DNA of 64,000 nucleotides from Stenotrophomonas indicatrix (GCF_002750975.1 NZ_PEJS01000001.1:3658001-3722000), one strand, 5' to 3'; positions 1 to 11,440 are shown, counted from the stretch's first letter. The notes: generated by a model not told the origin, from the sequence alone. Program-made: numbers and translations.

Positions 1-432
1 CTTGCCGTCCAGATGGTCCATCTCGTGCTGCACGCAGACCGCCAGCAGGCCGTCGGTGGTCAACTCCTGCGGCTGCCCCTGGCGATCCAGGAACTTGACG
101 GTGATGGTGTCGGCACGGGTCACGTCGGCGAAGATGCCGGGCACCGACAGGCAGCCTTCCTGGTACACCTGGCCCCCGTCCTTGGCGACGATTTCCGGGT
201 TGATGAAGACGCGCGGCTCGTTCTTTTCTTCGCTCACGTCGATGACCATGAAGCGCTGGTGCACGTCTACCTGGCTGGCAGCCAGGCCGATGCCCGGGGC
301 GTCGTACATGGTCTCGAACATGTTGTCGAGCAGCTCCTGGAACGCCGGCGTGGTCACTTCGGCGGCATCGATCAACGCAGCCTTGGTACGCAGGCGCGGA
401 TCGGGGAACTCAAGGATGGGGAGTAAAGCCAT
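1..432 (-). CDS. def: Peptide deformylase (C-terminus cut by window edge)
   Basis: Removes the N-formyl group from the initiator methionine of nascent proteins in the cytoplasm, a metal-dependent reaction. The 144 visible residues begin [15 protein letters not shown] and carry all three deformylase motifs in order: GIGLAASQ (residues 47-54), EGCLSVP (92-98, metal ligand Cys94) and QHEMDHLDG (135-143, ligands His136 and His140, catalytic Glu137). The frame is still open at base 1, so about 25 C-terminal residues lie outside. The gene is read away from the LysM gene, and the 128 bases between them should hold both promoters. In many proteobacteria def sits near dprA, smg and tsaC, as here. Identification is very secure. 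Confidence 0.97.
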   Translation of the reverse strand, partial: MALLPILEFPDPRLRTKAALIDAAEVTTPAFQELLDNMFETMYDAPGIGLAASQVDVHQRFMVIDVSEEKNEPRVFINPEIVAKDGGQVYQEGCLSVPGIFADVTRADTITVKFLDRQGQPQELTTDGLLAVCVQHEMDHLDGK

Positions 433-560
433 GGCAGTTTCCGGGGTTGGGGCCGGGGTACGCCGGCATACGTCGCAGATTCTAGCTCCAACGCTTGCCT
501 TGCGCCCCGGTTTCTGGACTATAGTGCGCGAACCTGTTGGGGAATCAGGGCTTCACACCT

Positions 561-1688
561 ATGTTGCTTCGTTTTCGTACGGTCGTCGCCGCGGCGATGC
601 TGACCGTGGCTGCCTATGCTACCGCCGTGGAAGTGAATGGCGGGCACCCGGACACCTATGTGGTCCGCAAAGGGGACACCCTGTGGGACATCGCAGGACG
701 ATTCCTGCAGAAACCATGGCTGTGGCCGGAGATATGGCAGGCCAATCCGCAGGTCGCCAATCCACACCTGATCTATCCCGGTGACGTCCTCAGCCTGGCC
801 TACCTGGACCGCGTGACGGCCCAGCCCGGCCCGCGCCAGGAAGCCCCGGTAACCGGCGTGCCGCTGGCCCAGGTCGAGCCGTTCCTGAAGCAGCTCAGCG
901 TGGTCGACAGCATCGAACAGCTGCCCTATGTGGTCGGCCTGGAAGACAACCGCCTGCGCGCCACCGGTGGGCAGACCGCCTATGTGCGCCTGGCCGACGC
1001 CCAGGTCGGGCAGCGCTGGGCCGTGGTCCGCCCGACCGTGCGCTACGCCCAGCCCAAGCCCACCGAGGACCTGACCGCCAACGGCGACGTCACCCCGGGC
1101 AGCGGCAATCTCTGGAAGGCGTTCAGCGCACCCAACCACCGCCGCGGCGTGCTGGGTTACGAGCTGGCACAGGTCGGCACCGGCACCATCACCCAGGTGG
1201 CTGGCGGCAAGACCGAAGCGTCAACCCTGGTCCTGGACAACGCCAGTGGCGGCCGTGAAGTGCGTGCCGGCGACCGTCTGGTGCCGGTCGAGGCCACGCC
1301 GTACGACCTGCAGTTCTTCCCGCATGTCCCCGCCGCCGGCGTGGAAGGCGTGGATGTACGCGTGCTGGCAGTCACCGATATGTTCACTACCGGCGGCCCG
1401 CGCGATGTGATCGCGATTTCCGCTGGTCGCGCCCAGGGCGTGGACAACGGCACCGTGTTCTCGCTGTGGCGCCATGGCAGCCACGTGGCGCACCGGATGA
1501 AGTTCCCGGGTTCCTCTCGCATGGACGACTCGATCAGCACCGGCGCCGGCCGGGTCAGCCTGCCGGATGAGTACGCCGCGCATGCCATGGTCTTCCGCAC
1601 CTTCGACAACGTCAGCTATGCGTTGGTGATGCAGGGTGTGAAGCCGGTGCGTGTGGGTTACAGCGCGCTGCATCCGGACGCGAAATGA
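561..1688 (+). CDS. Exported LysM-domain protein
   Basis: A 375-residue protein with a signal peptide (MLLRFRTVVAAAMLTVAAYATA) and one LysM peptidoglycan-binding module at about residues 33-78, containing YVVRKGDTLWDIAGRF and ending near IYPGDVL. The other ~300 residues have no motif I recognise. It probably works in the periplasm bound to murein, but its exact role is unknown. The ATG at 561 is preferred over an in-frame TTG at 537 because it puts the hydrophobic stretch at the true N-terminus. It lies immediately before dprA in the same direction, separated by 132 bases holding two palindromes, so it may be transcribed separately. Confidence 0.88.
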   Translation: MLLRFRTVVAAAMLTVAAYATAVEVNGGHPDTYVVRKGDTLWDIAGRFLQKPWLWPEIWQANPQVANPHLIYPGDVLSLAYLDRVTAQPGPRQEAPVTGVPLAQVEPFLKQLSVVDSIEQLPYVVGLEDNRLRATGGQTAYVRLADAQVGQRWAVVRPTVRYAQPKPTEDLTANGDVTPGSGNLWKAFSAPNHRRGVLGYELAQVGTGTITQVAGGKTEASTLVLDNASGGREVRAGDRLVPVEATPYDLQFFPHVPAAGVEGVDVRVLAVTDMFTTGGPRDVIAISAGRAQGVDNGTVFSLWRHGSHVAHRMKFPGSSRMDDSISTGAGRVSLPDEYAAHAMVFRTFDNVSYALVMQGVKPVRVGYSALHPDAK

Positions 1689-1722
1689 TCCGGCGCCGGG
1701 CCCCGCCCGGCCTCGGCAGGGA

Positions 1723-1746
1723 GTGCCGGCCGCATCGGCCGGCAAC
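1723..1746. repeat. REP-like palindrome after the LysM gene
   Basis: GTGCCGGCCG, CAT, CGGCCGGCAAC forms a near-perfect hairpin. It belongs to the same loose class as GCCGGCC-AGC-GGCCGGC at 34951-34975 and 45828-45852, and looks like a SMAG-type repeat whose end tetranucleotide has diverged. Confidence 0.55.
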
Positions 1747-1774
1747 CTCCGGGATACCCTGACAGCAATACGCG

Positions 1775-1800
1775 AAGGCGCCCTAGGGCGCCTTTGTTGC
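1775..1800 (+). terminator. Probable intrinsic terminator before dprA
   Basis: AAGGCGCCC at 1775-1783 is followed directly by its complement, ending in CCTTTGTTG. The palindrome is perfect over 20 bases and ends in a short T-rich stretch. It lies 87 bases after the LysM stop codon and 21 bases before the dprA ATG. The T-run is weak, so termination may be partial. Confidence 0.5.
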
Positions 1801-1820
1801 GTGAGGCCGATAGTCGGGGG

Positions 1821-2948
1821 ATGACTGAGCATGGACATGAGGCGCTGCTGCGCCTGTTGATCGCGGCTGGTTCCCTGGCACCCAGGCGCGCGCTGCTGCA
1901 GACCACCGGCAATGCGGATGCAGCGTTGGCGCTCGGTGTTGCAGGCTGGCGGGCCCACGGCTGCACACCGGAACAATGCGCTGCGCTGGAGCGTCCCGAC
2001 ACCCGCGCCCTCGCGCTTGCGCAGCGCTGGCTGCAGCAGCCTGATCATCATCTGCTGGCCTGCAACGATCCAGCCTTCCCGCCCCTCCTGCTTGATGCAC
2101 CCAATCCGCCCCTGGCGCTGTTCGTTGCCGGCGATCCGACCATCGCCTGGCGTCCTGCGGTGGCACTGGTCGGCAGCCGTTCACCCACCCCCGCCGGTCG
2201 TGCCCTGGCCGCCCGGTTTGCCACCTGCTTCGTCGAGGCCGGGCTGGCGGTGACCAGTGGATTGGCGGCAGGCATCGATGCGGCCGCCCACCAGGCGGCG
2301 CTGGAGGCAGGCGGCTGCACCCTCGCGGTGATAGGCACTGGCCCGGACCGCGCCTATCCCACCAGCCATGCCCGCCTGCAGGCAAGAATCGCCACCGACG
2401 GCGCGGTGCTCAGCGAGTACCTGCCAGGTACGCCCGCACGGCCGGGTCACTTCCCCGCGCGCAACCGGCTGGTGGCCGGGTTGGCCCTGGCCACGGTGGT
2501 GGTCGAGGCCGCACAACGCTCGGGCGCCCTGATCACCGCCCGGCTGGCAGCCGAAGCCGGCCGCGAGGTCTGCGCGATACCCGGTTCGGTACTCAATCCG
2601 CGCGCCGCCGGCTGCCACCGGCTCATCCGTGAAGGGGTTGCCCTGGTCGAACGGCCCGAAGAAGTGCTGGAACTGCTGGCCCCGGCACTGCGTCACCAGC
2701 TTCCGGGCTTGCAAACCCGGCTTGCCACCCCCACTGAACAGGCAGCGCCGGCGGACCTGCCGGCATGCTGGGCGAACGACGCTGACTACCAGCGCTTGTG
2801 GCGGGTGCTGGAGCACGACCCAATCAGTATGGATTCACTGATCACGCAGTGTGGATTGACGGCGTCGGAGGTGTCCTCCATGCTGCTGGTCATGGAACTT
2901 GCGGGGATCGTGGTGTGCGTACACGGCCGCTACTGTCGACGTCCCTAG
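1821..2948 (+). CDS. dprA: DNA-processing protein A (RecA loader)
   Basis: DprA/Smf binds incoming single-stranded DNA in natural transformation and loads RecA. The 375 residues show the Rossmann-like DprA core at roughly 100-310, with the family signatures [49 protein letters not shown] and [19 protein letters not shown]-terminal winged-helix-like segment ([20 protein letters not shown]) follows. The ATG at 1821 is chosen over an upstream TTG at 1794 that overlaps the palindrome. smg follows after 43 bases. Presence of dprA alone does not prove competence, since the gene is nearly universal. Confidence 0.96.
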   Translation: MTEHGHEALLRLLIAAGSLAPRRALLQTTGNADAALALGVAGWRAHGCTPEQCAALERPDTRALALAQRWLQQPDHHLLACNDPAFPPLLLDAPNPPLALFVAGDPTIAWRPAVALVGSRSPTPAGRALAARFATCFVEAGLAVTSGLAAGIDAAAHQAALEAGGCTLAVIGTGPDRAYPTSHARLQARIATDGAVLSEYLPGTPARPGHFPARNRLVAGLALATVVVEAAQRSGALITARLAAEAGREVCAIPGSVLNPRAAGCHRLIREGVALVERPEEVLELLAPALRHQLPGLQTRLATPTEQAAPADLPACWANDADYQRLWRVLEHDPISMDSLITQCGLTASEVSSMLLVMELAGIVVCVHGRYCRRP

Positions 2949-2991
2949 TTTCTTCACCTCCACAGCGTCGCGCGACGCAGGCCGAGGGGCA

Positions 2992-3465
2992 ATGAAAGAG
3001 AGCATCCTGGATGTACTGTTGTACCTGTTTGAACACTATTTCAGCGAAGATGCGGACCTGATCCGTGACCGCGACTCACTGCAGAATGGCCTGATCCAGG
3101 CCGGTTTCAGCCCCACTGAGATCAACAAGGCATTCGAATGGCTCGATGCCCTGGCAGCGCAGCGCCCAAGCGCGGCCCAGGCCCGGGTCGATGGCCCGGT
3201 GCGCATCTATCACGGCCCGGAGCTGGACAAGCTTGACGTGGAGTGCCGTGGTTTCCTGCTGTACCTGGAACAGCACGGCATCCTCGATGCCGGCCAGCGC
3301 GAGCTGGTGCTGGACCGGGCGATGGCCCTGGACCAGGACGAACTGGACCTGGACGACCTGAAATGGGTCGTGCTGATGGTGCTGTTCAACCAGCCCGGCG
3401 CCGAGGCGGCCTACGCCTGGATGGAAACGCAGATGTTCGTGGACGAGCCAGAACCCCTGCACTGA
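2992..3465 (+). CDS. smg: Smg family protein (DUF494)
   Basis: A 157-residue acidic cytoplasmic protein beginning [17 protein letters not shown], the usual start of the Smg family, and ending with the conserved [12 protein letters not shown] region and an acidic tail. The molecular function of Smg is not established. The family is recognised by sequence and by its standard place between dprA and topA or tsaC. The ATG at 2992 fits the family N-terminus; the frame is open further upstream but without homology. No odd features. Confidence 0.93.
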   Translation: MKESILDVLLYLFEHYFSEDADLIRDRDSLQNGLIQAGFSPTEINKAFEWLDALAAQRPSAAQARVDGPVRIYHGPELDKLDVECRGFLLYLEQHGILDAGQRELVLDRAMALDQDELDLDDLKWVVLMVLFNQPGAEAAYAWMETQMFVDEPEPLH

Positions 3466-3504
3466 CCGTACACTTGGGGACCGTGCGCATTCAGGAGCGT
3501 CCCC

Positions 3505-4239
3505 GTGAGTGAGTGGTTCCATGCCGAAGGCAACCGCCAGCAAGGCCCGTTGCCCTCGGAACAGTTGATCGAGCTGTTCCGCAGCAACCAGATCACCCTG
3601 GACACCCTCGTATGGCGCGACGGCTTGCCGCAATGGCAGCCGTTGCGCAACGTGGTCGACGAACTGGGCCTGATCGTGCCTGCCGTTGATGCAGCCGCCA
3701 CGGCACCACCGCCGCCGCCTGCCGCCCCTCTGCCGCCCACCCTTCCCCCCGCCTCTCCGTACGCGACCACGCCGATGGACGCTGCCCCGGTCGCGAAGAA
3801 GGGCCTGTCCGGCTGCGCGTTGACCGCCATCATCGGCGGCGTCGCACTGCTGGTGGTGGTGCCGATCCTGGCCATCCTGGCCGCGATCGCCCTGCCGGCC
3901 TACAACGACTACACCATCAAGGCCAAGGTCGCCGGCGCGGTCACCGTGCTGCAGCCGCTGAAGGACAAGGTCCAGCACTTCGCCGATGACCAGGGCCGCT
4001 GCCCGGGCGCCAACGACGCCGGCTTCCCGGCGGCGGACGAATTCGCAGGCCAGGGCCTGTCGGCCGTGCATATCGGCCGCTTCAACAATGGCCACTGCGG
4101 CATCGAAGCGACGCTGGCGGTTCCCGGCAAGAGCCAGGATGGCGACCTGCTCTGGCTCGAATACGACCGCGACAGCGGGCGCTGGGAATGCAGCGGCGAA
4201 AGCGACGACAAGTATCTGCCCACGCAATGCCGCGGCTGA
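3505..4239 (+). CDS. GYF_2-domain protein with a pilin-like membrane segment
   Basis: A 244-residue protein with a GTG start. Residues 1-50 form a GYF_2 (DUF4339) module (WFHAEGNRQQGPL ... LVWRDGLPQWQPL). A Pro/Ala-rich linker follows at about 60-85, then a hydrophobic helix (VALLVVVPILAILAAIALPAYNDYTIKAK) that resembles the N-terminal helix of type IV pilins, including the ALPAYNDYT block. The C-terminus (~100 residues) contains four cysteines and may be extracytoplasmic. The pilin resemblance is inference. No prepilin peptidase site is visible at a normal position, so it is unlikely to be a real pilin. It is paired with the next gene, which shares the GYF_2 module. Confidence 0.85.
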   Translation: MSEWFHAEGNRQQGPLPSEQLIELFRSNQITLDTLVWRDGLPQWQPLRNVVDELGLIVPAVDAAATAPPPPPAAPLPPTLPPASPYATTPMDAAPVAKKGLSGCALTAIIGGVALLVVVPILAILAAIALPAYNDYTIKAKVAGAVTVLQPLKDKVQHFADDQGRCPGANDAGFPAADEFAGQGLSAVHIGRFNNGHCGIEATLAVPGKSQDGDLLWLEYDRDSGRWECSGESDDKYLPTQCRG

Positions 4240-4287
4240 GCCGCGCATCGGGCAACCCACCAAGGACGACCCAACAGGGGACATGCA

Positions 4288-5217
4288 ATGACTGAGTGGT
4301 ACTACGCCGAAGGACAGCAACGCCAGGGACCGCTGGAGGTCACCGAGATCCGCCAGCGCTTCCAGCGTGGCCAGTTGAACCTGGACACCCTGGTCTGGCG
4401 CGAAGGCATGGGGCAGTGGGCGCCGCTGCGGCAGATGGTGGAAGAGCTGGGCCTGCAGACCCTGGCCGATGCCAGCACGTCCACCGCCACCGGTGGCTTC
4501 GACCTGCGCAACGACTACGCCGCGATCGACAACGGCACCGCGCCCCTGCCGGGCACCGGCGCCCTCAGCAGTTCGCCGTACACCGCGCCCGGCGCGGGCG
4601 GCAGTGACTATTCGCAGCCGGTGCAGGGCGGCGAGGTGGTCTACGCCGGCTTCTGGAAGCGCTTTGCCGCCTACCTGATCGACTACTTCGTCCTGCTGAT
4701 TCCCAGCGGCGTGGTCGGTGGCGTACTGGGCTTCGTGCTCGGCGCGGGCATGGGCGCTGCCGGCAGCGGCGAAACAGCGGTTGAAGTGGTCACCCAGCTG
4801 ATCAGTGGCCTGGCCGGCCTGTTCATCGCCGCCGCTTACTACGGCTGGTTCCATGCCTCCCGCGGCGGTGCCACCCTCGGCAAGATGGCCATCGGCATCA
4901 AGGTCGTGCGCGGCAATGGCGATCGCCTGACCCTGGGCCGCAGCATCGGCCGCTATTTCGCCACCATCCTCAGTGGCCTGACACTGTGCATCGGCTACCT
5001 GATGGCCGCCTTCACCGAGCGCAAGCAGGGCCTGCATGACCTGATCTGCGACACGGTGGTGGTCGACCGCTGGGCCTATACCGACCAGCCGCAGCTGCAG
5101 CGCCGCGAGATGGGCACGGTGACCATCGTGATCCTGGTGCTGGGCGGCCTGCTGATGCTGGCCGGTTTCGCCGCGATCATCTTCGCCGTCGGCGTCATCG
5201 CCAACATGGCGTCGTGA
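4288..5217 (+). CDS. GYF_2 plus RDD-family membrane protein
   Basis: A 309-residue protein. Residues 1-50 repeat the GYF_2 module of the preceding gene (WYYAEGQQRQGPL ... LVWREGMGQWAPL). After a flexible linker, an RDD domain starts at about residue 115 (YAGFWKRFAAYLIDYFVLL) with several membrane segments and the RDD-typical GATLGKMAIGIKVV and KQGLHDLICDTVVV blocks. A last helix (VTIVILVLGGLLMLAGFAAI) sits at the C-terminus. RDD proteins are membrane proteins of largely unknown transport or sorting roles. The gene starts 48 bases after the preceding one, and the two are probably co-transcribed. Function of the pair is unknown. Confidence 0.9.
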   Translation: MTEWYYAEGQQRQGPLEVTEIRQRFQRGQLNLDTLVWREGMGQWAPLRQMVEELGLQTLADASTSTATGGFDLRNDYAAIDNGTAPLPGTGALSSSPYTAPGAGGSDYSQPVQGGEVVYAGFWKRFAAYLIDYFVLLIPSGVVGGVLGFVLGAGMGAAGSGETAVEVVTQLISGLAGLFIAAAYYGWFHASRGGATLGKMAIGIKVVRGNGDRLTLGRSIGRYFATILSGLTLCIGYLMAAFTERKQGLHDLICDTVVVDRWAYTDQPQLQRREMGTVTIVILVLGGLLMLAGFAAIIFAVGVIANMAS

Positions 5218-5316
5218 TCGCGGATCGAGGGCCAATGCGCCGTCGCGGACGGCCATCCTCACGCCCCCTGCTTGACAATGGCAGGCCGGGCGTGATTCCT
5301 CTAATAAGGTGAAACC

Positions 5317-5349
5317 TGAACGCCCGGCACAGTCCCGGGCGTTCAGTTT
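5317..5349 (+). terminator. Intrinsic terminator between the RDD gene and topA
   Basis: An 11-bp perfect stem (TGAACGCCCGG at 5317-5327 and its complement at 5335-5345) with a 7-base loop, followed by GTTTATTG. It ends the GYF/RDD unit and leaves about 90 bases for a topA promoter. Confidence 0.75.
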
Positions 5350-5438
5350 ATTGATTTGCCCGTGGCCGCTTCACTAATGCGGCCGTTTGCTCCACCCTAG
5401 CGGCCCTTCCCCGCGGCTTACCCACAGACCCTGCTGCC

Positions 5439-7918
<2,480 letters not shown>

Positions 7919-7922
<4 letters not shown>

Positions 7923-7941
7923 ATCCACGCCATGCGTGGAT
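7919..7941 (+). repeat. SMAG element overlapping the topA stop codon
   Basis: GTAG (7919-7922) followed by the hairpin ATCCACGC-CAT-GCGTGGAT. The TAG stop of topA is bases 2-4 of the element's GTAG end. This is the first of many copies of this SMAG subtype in the window. Confidence 0.9.
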
Positions 7942-8043
7942 GATCTGCCACGGTGAGCGGACCCACGGTCCGCCCCCACCGCTCCACCCGCTCTGCACGC
8001 AGCGGGGGGATAATGAAGGCCCACGCCGGGCCCGGTCGCCGCC

Positions 8044-8604
8044 ATGAAAGAACTCACACTGGACGCCGCAGTCGCCACGCTCCGCAGTGGCGGGGTGATT
8101 GCCTACCCGACCGAAGCGGTCTGGGGCCTGGGTTGCGATCCTGCGCACGAGGCAGCGGTGCACACGCTGCTGCGACTGAAGCAGCGCCCGATCGAGAAAG
8201 GCATGATCCTGGTGGCCGCTGACCTGTCGCAGCTGCAGGGCTGGGTGCGCCTGCAGGCGCTGCCCGATGCACGCCAGCGCGCAGTGCTCGCCAGCTGGCC
8301 CGGCGCCAACACCTGGATCCTGCCCGCCGGTACCCGCGCGCCCGGCTGGATCACCGGCGAACACAGCGGCATCGCGGTACGCATCAGCGCGCACCCGCTG
8401 GTCGCAGCGCTGTGCCAGGCCTGGGGTGGCCCCCTGGTATCAACCAGCGCCAACCTTGCCGGCGAGCCCCCCGCGCGCAGCCGCGAAGAACTGGACCCAC
8501 GCCTGCTGCGCCTGCTCGACGGCATCCTCGATGGGCAGACCGGCGGCCTGGCCCAACCCACGCCGATCCGCGACGCGCTCAGTGGCAACGTACTGCGCTC
8601 CTGA
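8044..8604 (+). CDS. tsaC: Threonylcarbamoyl-AMP synthase
   Basis: Makes threonylcarbamoyl-adenylate from threonine, bicarbonate and ATP, the first step of the t6A37 tRNA modification. The 186-residue protein is the short, SUA5-domain-free TsaC (YrdC) form. Diagnostic blocks are GGVIAYPTEAVWGLGCD (residues 17-33), LKQRPIEKGMILVAADLSQL (about 45-64), HSGIAVRISAHPLVAALC and LVSTSANLAGEPPA. It follows topA by 121 bases containing a SMAG element and a small GC hairpin. The dprA-smg-topA-tsaC order is typical of gamma-proteobacteria. Confidence 0.95.
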   Translation: MKELTLDAAVATLRSGGVIAYPTEAVWGLGCDPAHEAAVHTLLRLKQRPIEKGMILVAADLSQLQGWVRLQALPDARQRAVLASWPGANTWILPAGTRAPGWITGEHSGIAVRISAHPLVAALCQAWGGPLVSTSANLAGEPPARSREELDPRLLRLLDGILDGQTGGLAQPTPIRDALSGNVLRS

Positions 8605-8647
8605 CAGGTCCATTGCGTCGGCGTTGCCGATCGCGCACGCTGCGCCC

Positions 8648-9355
8648 ATGACCCTGCTGCGCGCTGTCCTGTCTCTGGCCCTGCTGCTGTCGTTGCCGGC
8701 CCTTGCCGCCGACGACGTGCGGGTCTACCGCTGCGTCGGCAGCAATGGTGCCGTCGCGCTGCAGGACAAGCCCTGCACGACCGGCCGCCAGCAAGTGCGC
8801 GACCTGCAACGGCCGCGCGACCCGCCGCCACGGGTGGTCAGCACCGAGGCCGCGCCGCCCGCACCGGTGCAGACGCCAGCGATGCGCGAGCGCGAGGTGC
8901 GCCATGTCTACATCCAGCCGCCACAGCCGATGTACGAATGCGTGAGTGAAGACGGCGACCGTTACACCAGCGACAACAACGAAGGGAATCCGCGCTGGGT
9001 GCCGCTGTGGACCACGGTCTGGTACCCGCATGGTCATCCTGGCGGTGCGTACCCCGGACCGCATCCGGGGCCGCGTCCGGCCGGCAGCGGCAACACCCTC
9101 GGTCCCCCCATCGGCGGCGGGCCTGCGGTGTATCGCCCGCCGTCAGTGGGCGTCGGTGTCAACGTGCCTGCCGGCAACATCCTGGTGCGCGATACCTGCC
9201 ACGCCCTGCCCCCGCAGGAAGTGTGCGCACGCCTGCGTGATCGTCGCTGGGAACTGGACCGGCGTTACAACAGCGCGCTGCAGAGCGAGCGCACCGCGAT
9301 CAGCAAGGAGCAGCGTGGCATCGACGCGCGGCTGGCGCAGGACTGCGGCGGCTGA
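8648..9355 (+). CDS. Secreted DUF4124-like protein, copy 1
   Basis: A 235-residue protein with a clear signal peptide (MTLLRAVLSLALLLSLPALAADD) followed by VRVYRCVGSNGAVALQDKPC, a short Cys-containing module like DUF4124. The centre is rich in Pro, Gly and His (PHGHPGGAYPGPHPG), and the end is a charged helix with two cysteines. Periplasmic or surface location is inferred; function is unknown. The gene at 9788 has the same layout (signal peptide, YRC...PC module, two C-terminal Cys), so the two look like diverged tandem paralogues separated by the 103-bp repeat array. The stop codon lies at the beginning of that array. Confidence 0.82.
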   Translation: MTLLRAVLSLALLLSLPALAADDVRVYRCVGSNGAVALQDKPCTTGRQQVRDLQRPRDPPPRVVSTEAAPPAPVQTPAMREREVRHVYIQPPQPMYECVSEDGDRYTSDNNEGNPRWVPLWTTVWYPHGHPGGAYPGPHPGPRPAGSGNTLGPPIGGGPAVYRPPSVGVGVNVPAGNILVRDTCHALPPQEVCARLRDRRWELDRRYNSALQSERTAISKEQRGIDARLAQDCGG

Positions 9356-9765
9356 GCCCTGTGCTGGGGACGGTACCCCCTCTTTGGTAGATGCCCACCT
9401 TGGTGGGCACTGGCAAACAGCGGTGCCAACCAAGGTTGGCAACTACCGGGGCATCTGAGCCCTGCGCTGGGGGCTATGCCCCCGCTTTGGTAGACGCCCA
9501 CCTTGGTGGGCACTGGCAAACAACGGTGCCAACCAAGGTTGGCAACTACCGGGGCATCTGAGCCCTGCGCTGGGGGCTATCCCCCCGCTTTGGTAGACGC
9601 CCACCTTGGTGGGCACTGGCAAACAGCGGTGCCAACCAAGGTTGGCAACTACCGGGGCATCTGAGCCCTGCGCTGGGGGCCATGCCCCCGCTTTGGTAAA
9701 TGCCCACCTTGGTGGGCACTGGCAAACAACGGTGCCAACCAAGGTTGGCAACTACCGGGGCATGG
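9353..9765 (+). repeat. Four tandem copies of a 103-bp unit containing a SMAG dimer
   Basis: The GTAG (or GTAA) of the four units starts at 9387, 9490, 9593 and 9696, giving an exact 103-bp period. Each unit holds three hairpins: GGGGGC-TAT-GCCCCC, GCCCACC-TT-GGTGGGC after the GTAG, and GCCAACC-AA-GGTTGGC before a closing CTAC. The last two form a head-to-head SMAG dimer. The first unit begins with the TGA stop context of the preceding gene (CTGAGCCCTG), and that gene-end sequence is repeated in every unit. The array fills almost the whole 432-bp gap; I see no gene inside it. Confidence 0.9.
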
Positions 9766-9787
9766 ACCACCGCTGTAGGCTGCTCGC

Positions 9788-10504
9788 ATGAGAAGACTGA
9801 TCTGGCTGGCCATGGGCCTGTTGCCCGGCAACGCGTTGGCCGACGACATGGTGATCTACCGCTGCATGGGCAGCAGCGATGTTCCTACGTTGCAACGCAC
9901 CCCCTGCCCCGCCGGCACCCGGCAGGAAATCCAGCGTGTCCCGGCGCCTTCGCCGACGGCGCCGATCGTACCGGTGCAGAACAGCCCCGCTCCCCCGCCT
10001 GCAGCGATGCCGTCCGTGGACGTCGCCGTCGAGCCTGCCGCGACGCAGCCACGTGAGGGCCGAACGATCATGGAAGCACGCATGGTCGAGCGCGAAGGCG
10101 GCGACGCCATACTCGACAGCGCGGTGCTGCCACGTTCGAGCGACACCACGTCGGGGGATGGCAACACACCGTCAAAGCCACCGCTGCCGGCGATCTATCA
10201 ATGCCTCAGCAGCGAGGGAAGCTCGTACCTGCATGAGTACGAGGCTGCACCAGGCCGCTGCGAACTGTTGAACGTGCAGGGCCTGGGCGGAGCGACACCG
10301 GTGAACGCCGCCAGCTGCGAGGTGGTCCGGGACCGCTGCACTGAAGTGGCCGAAGCGCAGCGCTGCGGCAGCTGGCAGCAGCGCTTCCGCGATGCACGCG
10401 GTCGCGAGCGCTTTGCTGCGCCCGAAAACCAACCGGCAGCGCGCGGCGAACGCGAACGCCTGCAGGCCGTGCTGGAAGCCAGCGACTGCCCCGTACCGAA
10501 GTAG
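9788..10504 (+). CDS. Secreted DUF4124-like protein, copy 2
   Basis: A 238-residue protein starting MRRLIWLAMGLLPGNALADD, a short signal peptide, then MVIYRCMGSSDVPTLQRTPCPAG, the same Cys-x-Cys module as the protein at 8648. A Pro/Ala-rich linker is followed by a second block (AIYQCLSSEGSSYLHEY) and a C-terminal helix with CEVVRDRC. It is probably periplasmic; function is unknown. The stop codon TAG is provided by the GTAG of a SMAG-like hairpin. The array just upstream ends 23 bases before the start, so the promoter either lies in the array or is shared with copy 1. Confidence 0.8.
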   Translation: MRRLIWLAMGLLPGNALADDMVIYRCMGSSDVPTLQRTPCPAGTRQEIQRVPAPSPTAPIVPVQNSPAPPPAAMPSVDVAVEPAATQPREGRTIMEARMVEREGGDAILDSAVLPRSSDTTSGDGNTPSKPPLPAIYQCLSSEGSSYLHEYEAAPGRCELLNVQGLGGATPVNAASCEVVRDRCTEVAEAQRCGSWQQRFRDARGRERFAAPENQPAARGERERLQAVLEASDCPVPK

Positions 10505-10530
10505 AGCATCCACGCCCGCCGTGGATGCCT
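10501..10530 (+). repeat. SMAG-like element at the copy 2 stop codon
   Basis: GTAGAGC followed by ATCCACG-CCCGC-CGTGGAT. The TAG at 10502-10504 is the stop codon of the preceding gene. The hairpin could also act as a terminator, but no T-run follows. Confidence 0.75.
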
Positions 10531-10552
10531 CCATCCGCAGCGGGCGGTCCCG

Positions 10553-11329
10553 TCAGAACCCGTATCGCAGGAAGCCGCCATCCACCGCGATGCATTCGCC
10601 GGTGACATAGCTCGATGCCGGCAGGCACAGGAAGCCCACGGCCGAGGCCACTTCCTCCGGCTCACCGATGCGCCGCATCGGCGTGCGTCCGATCACTTCC
10701 TCGTAGTAGTCGGTATCGGACAGCGGGCCGGACGTGCGACGGGTCCGGATGTACCACGGCGCTACTGCATTGACCCGGATGCCGTCCTCGGCCCACTCCA
10801 CCGCGAGGTTGCGGGTCATCTGGTGCATCGCCGCCTTGGTCATGCCATAGACCACGCCGCTGCGCACATGGGTCAGGCCGGACACGCTGCCGACGTTGAC
10901 GATGGCCGACGAAGCGTGGCGCGCGAGCAACGGATGCGCATAGCGCGACAGCTCGAACGCCGAGAACAGATTGGTCTCGAAAATGCCGCGCCACTCGTCT
11001 TCGGAATATTCCGTGGCGGGCTTGGTGATGTTGCCACCGGCATTGTTGACCAGAATGTGCAGGCCGTCGGCGTGGTCCTCGACCCAGTCCAGGATCTGCC
11101 GGCGATCTTCGTCATCGGACACATCGGCGGCCAAGGCATGCACCTGGTGCTGCGGATACACATCCAGCAGTTCGTCGCGGGCACTCTCCAGCATGTCCAG
11201 GTCGCGGCCGACGATCATCAGATCGGCGCCGAGACCGGCCAGTTCATGCGCGATCGCCAGGCCGATACCGGCGCTGGCACCGGTGATCAGGGCCGTCTGC
11301 CCATCCAGGCGCCACCGTTGCTGGGTCAT
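10553..11329 (-). CDS. SDR-family oxidoreductase
   Basis: A 258-residue short-chain dehydrogenase/reductase of the classical type. It has the NAD(P)-binding TGASAGIG (residues 16-23), the NNAG block ([11 protein letters not shown]), the catalytic Ser in VGSVSGLTH, and the YxxxK pair in [10 protein letters not shown]. The C-terminus (GYVTGE-like [19 protein letters not shown]) is typical of the tropinone-reductase-like group. Substrate cannot be told from sequence. It is read divergently from the small lipoprotein gene at 11441, sharing a 111-bp gap, and convergently with the DUF4124-like gene. Confidence 0.93.
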   Translation of the reverse strand: MTQQRWRLDGQTALITGASAGIGLAIAHELAGLGADLMIVGRDLDMLESARDELLDVYPQHQVHALAADVSDDEDRRQILDWVEDHADGLHILVNNAGGNITKPATEYSEDEWRGIFETNLFSAFELSRYAHPLLARHASSAIVNVGSVSGLTHVRSGVVYGMTKAAMHQMTRNLAVEWAEDGIRVNAVAPWYIRTRRTSGPLSDTDYYEEVIGRTPMRRIGEPEEVASAVGFLCLPASSYVTGECIAVDGGFLRYGF

Positions 11330-11440
11330 ATGTCCTCCGGGGCCGCGCCCGCTGTGTTTCGATGCGGCAAGGATACGCGCTCACGACCGTCCGCCGCCCG
11401 GGATGCGACACTGACTGCACGTCCCTCGTGGAGAGCTGCC

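Noticed and set aside
3830..3930. True type IV pilin at the GYF gene
   Set aside because: The helix resembles pilins, but it lies after ~110 residues and no prepilin-peptidase site with an N-terminal leader is visible.
3076..5262. 728-codon open frame on the minus strand across three genes
   Set aside because: It spans smg and both GYF genes on the other strand, has no known motif and shows shadow composition.
5272..5310. TTGACA followed by TAATAA as a topA promoter
   Set aside because: The spacing is about 24 bases, too long for a sigma-70 promoter, and the terminator hairpin follows it.
9353..9765. Possible CRISPR array because of regular spacing
   Set aside because: The whole 103-bp unit is repeated, including the parts that would be spacers, and no cas gene is present; it is a tandem repeat of SMAG dimers.
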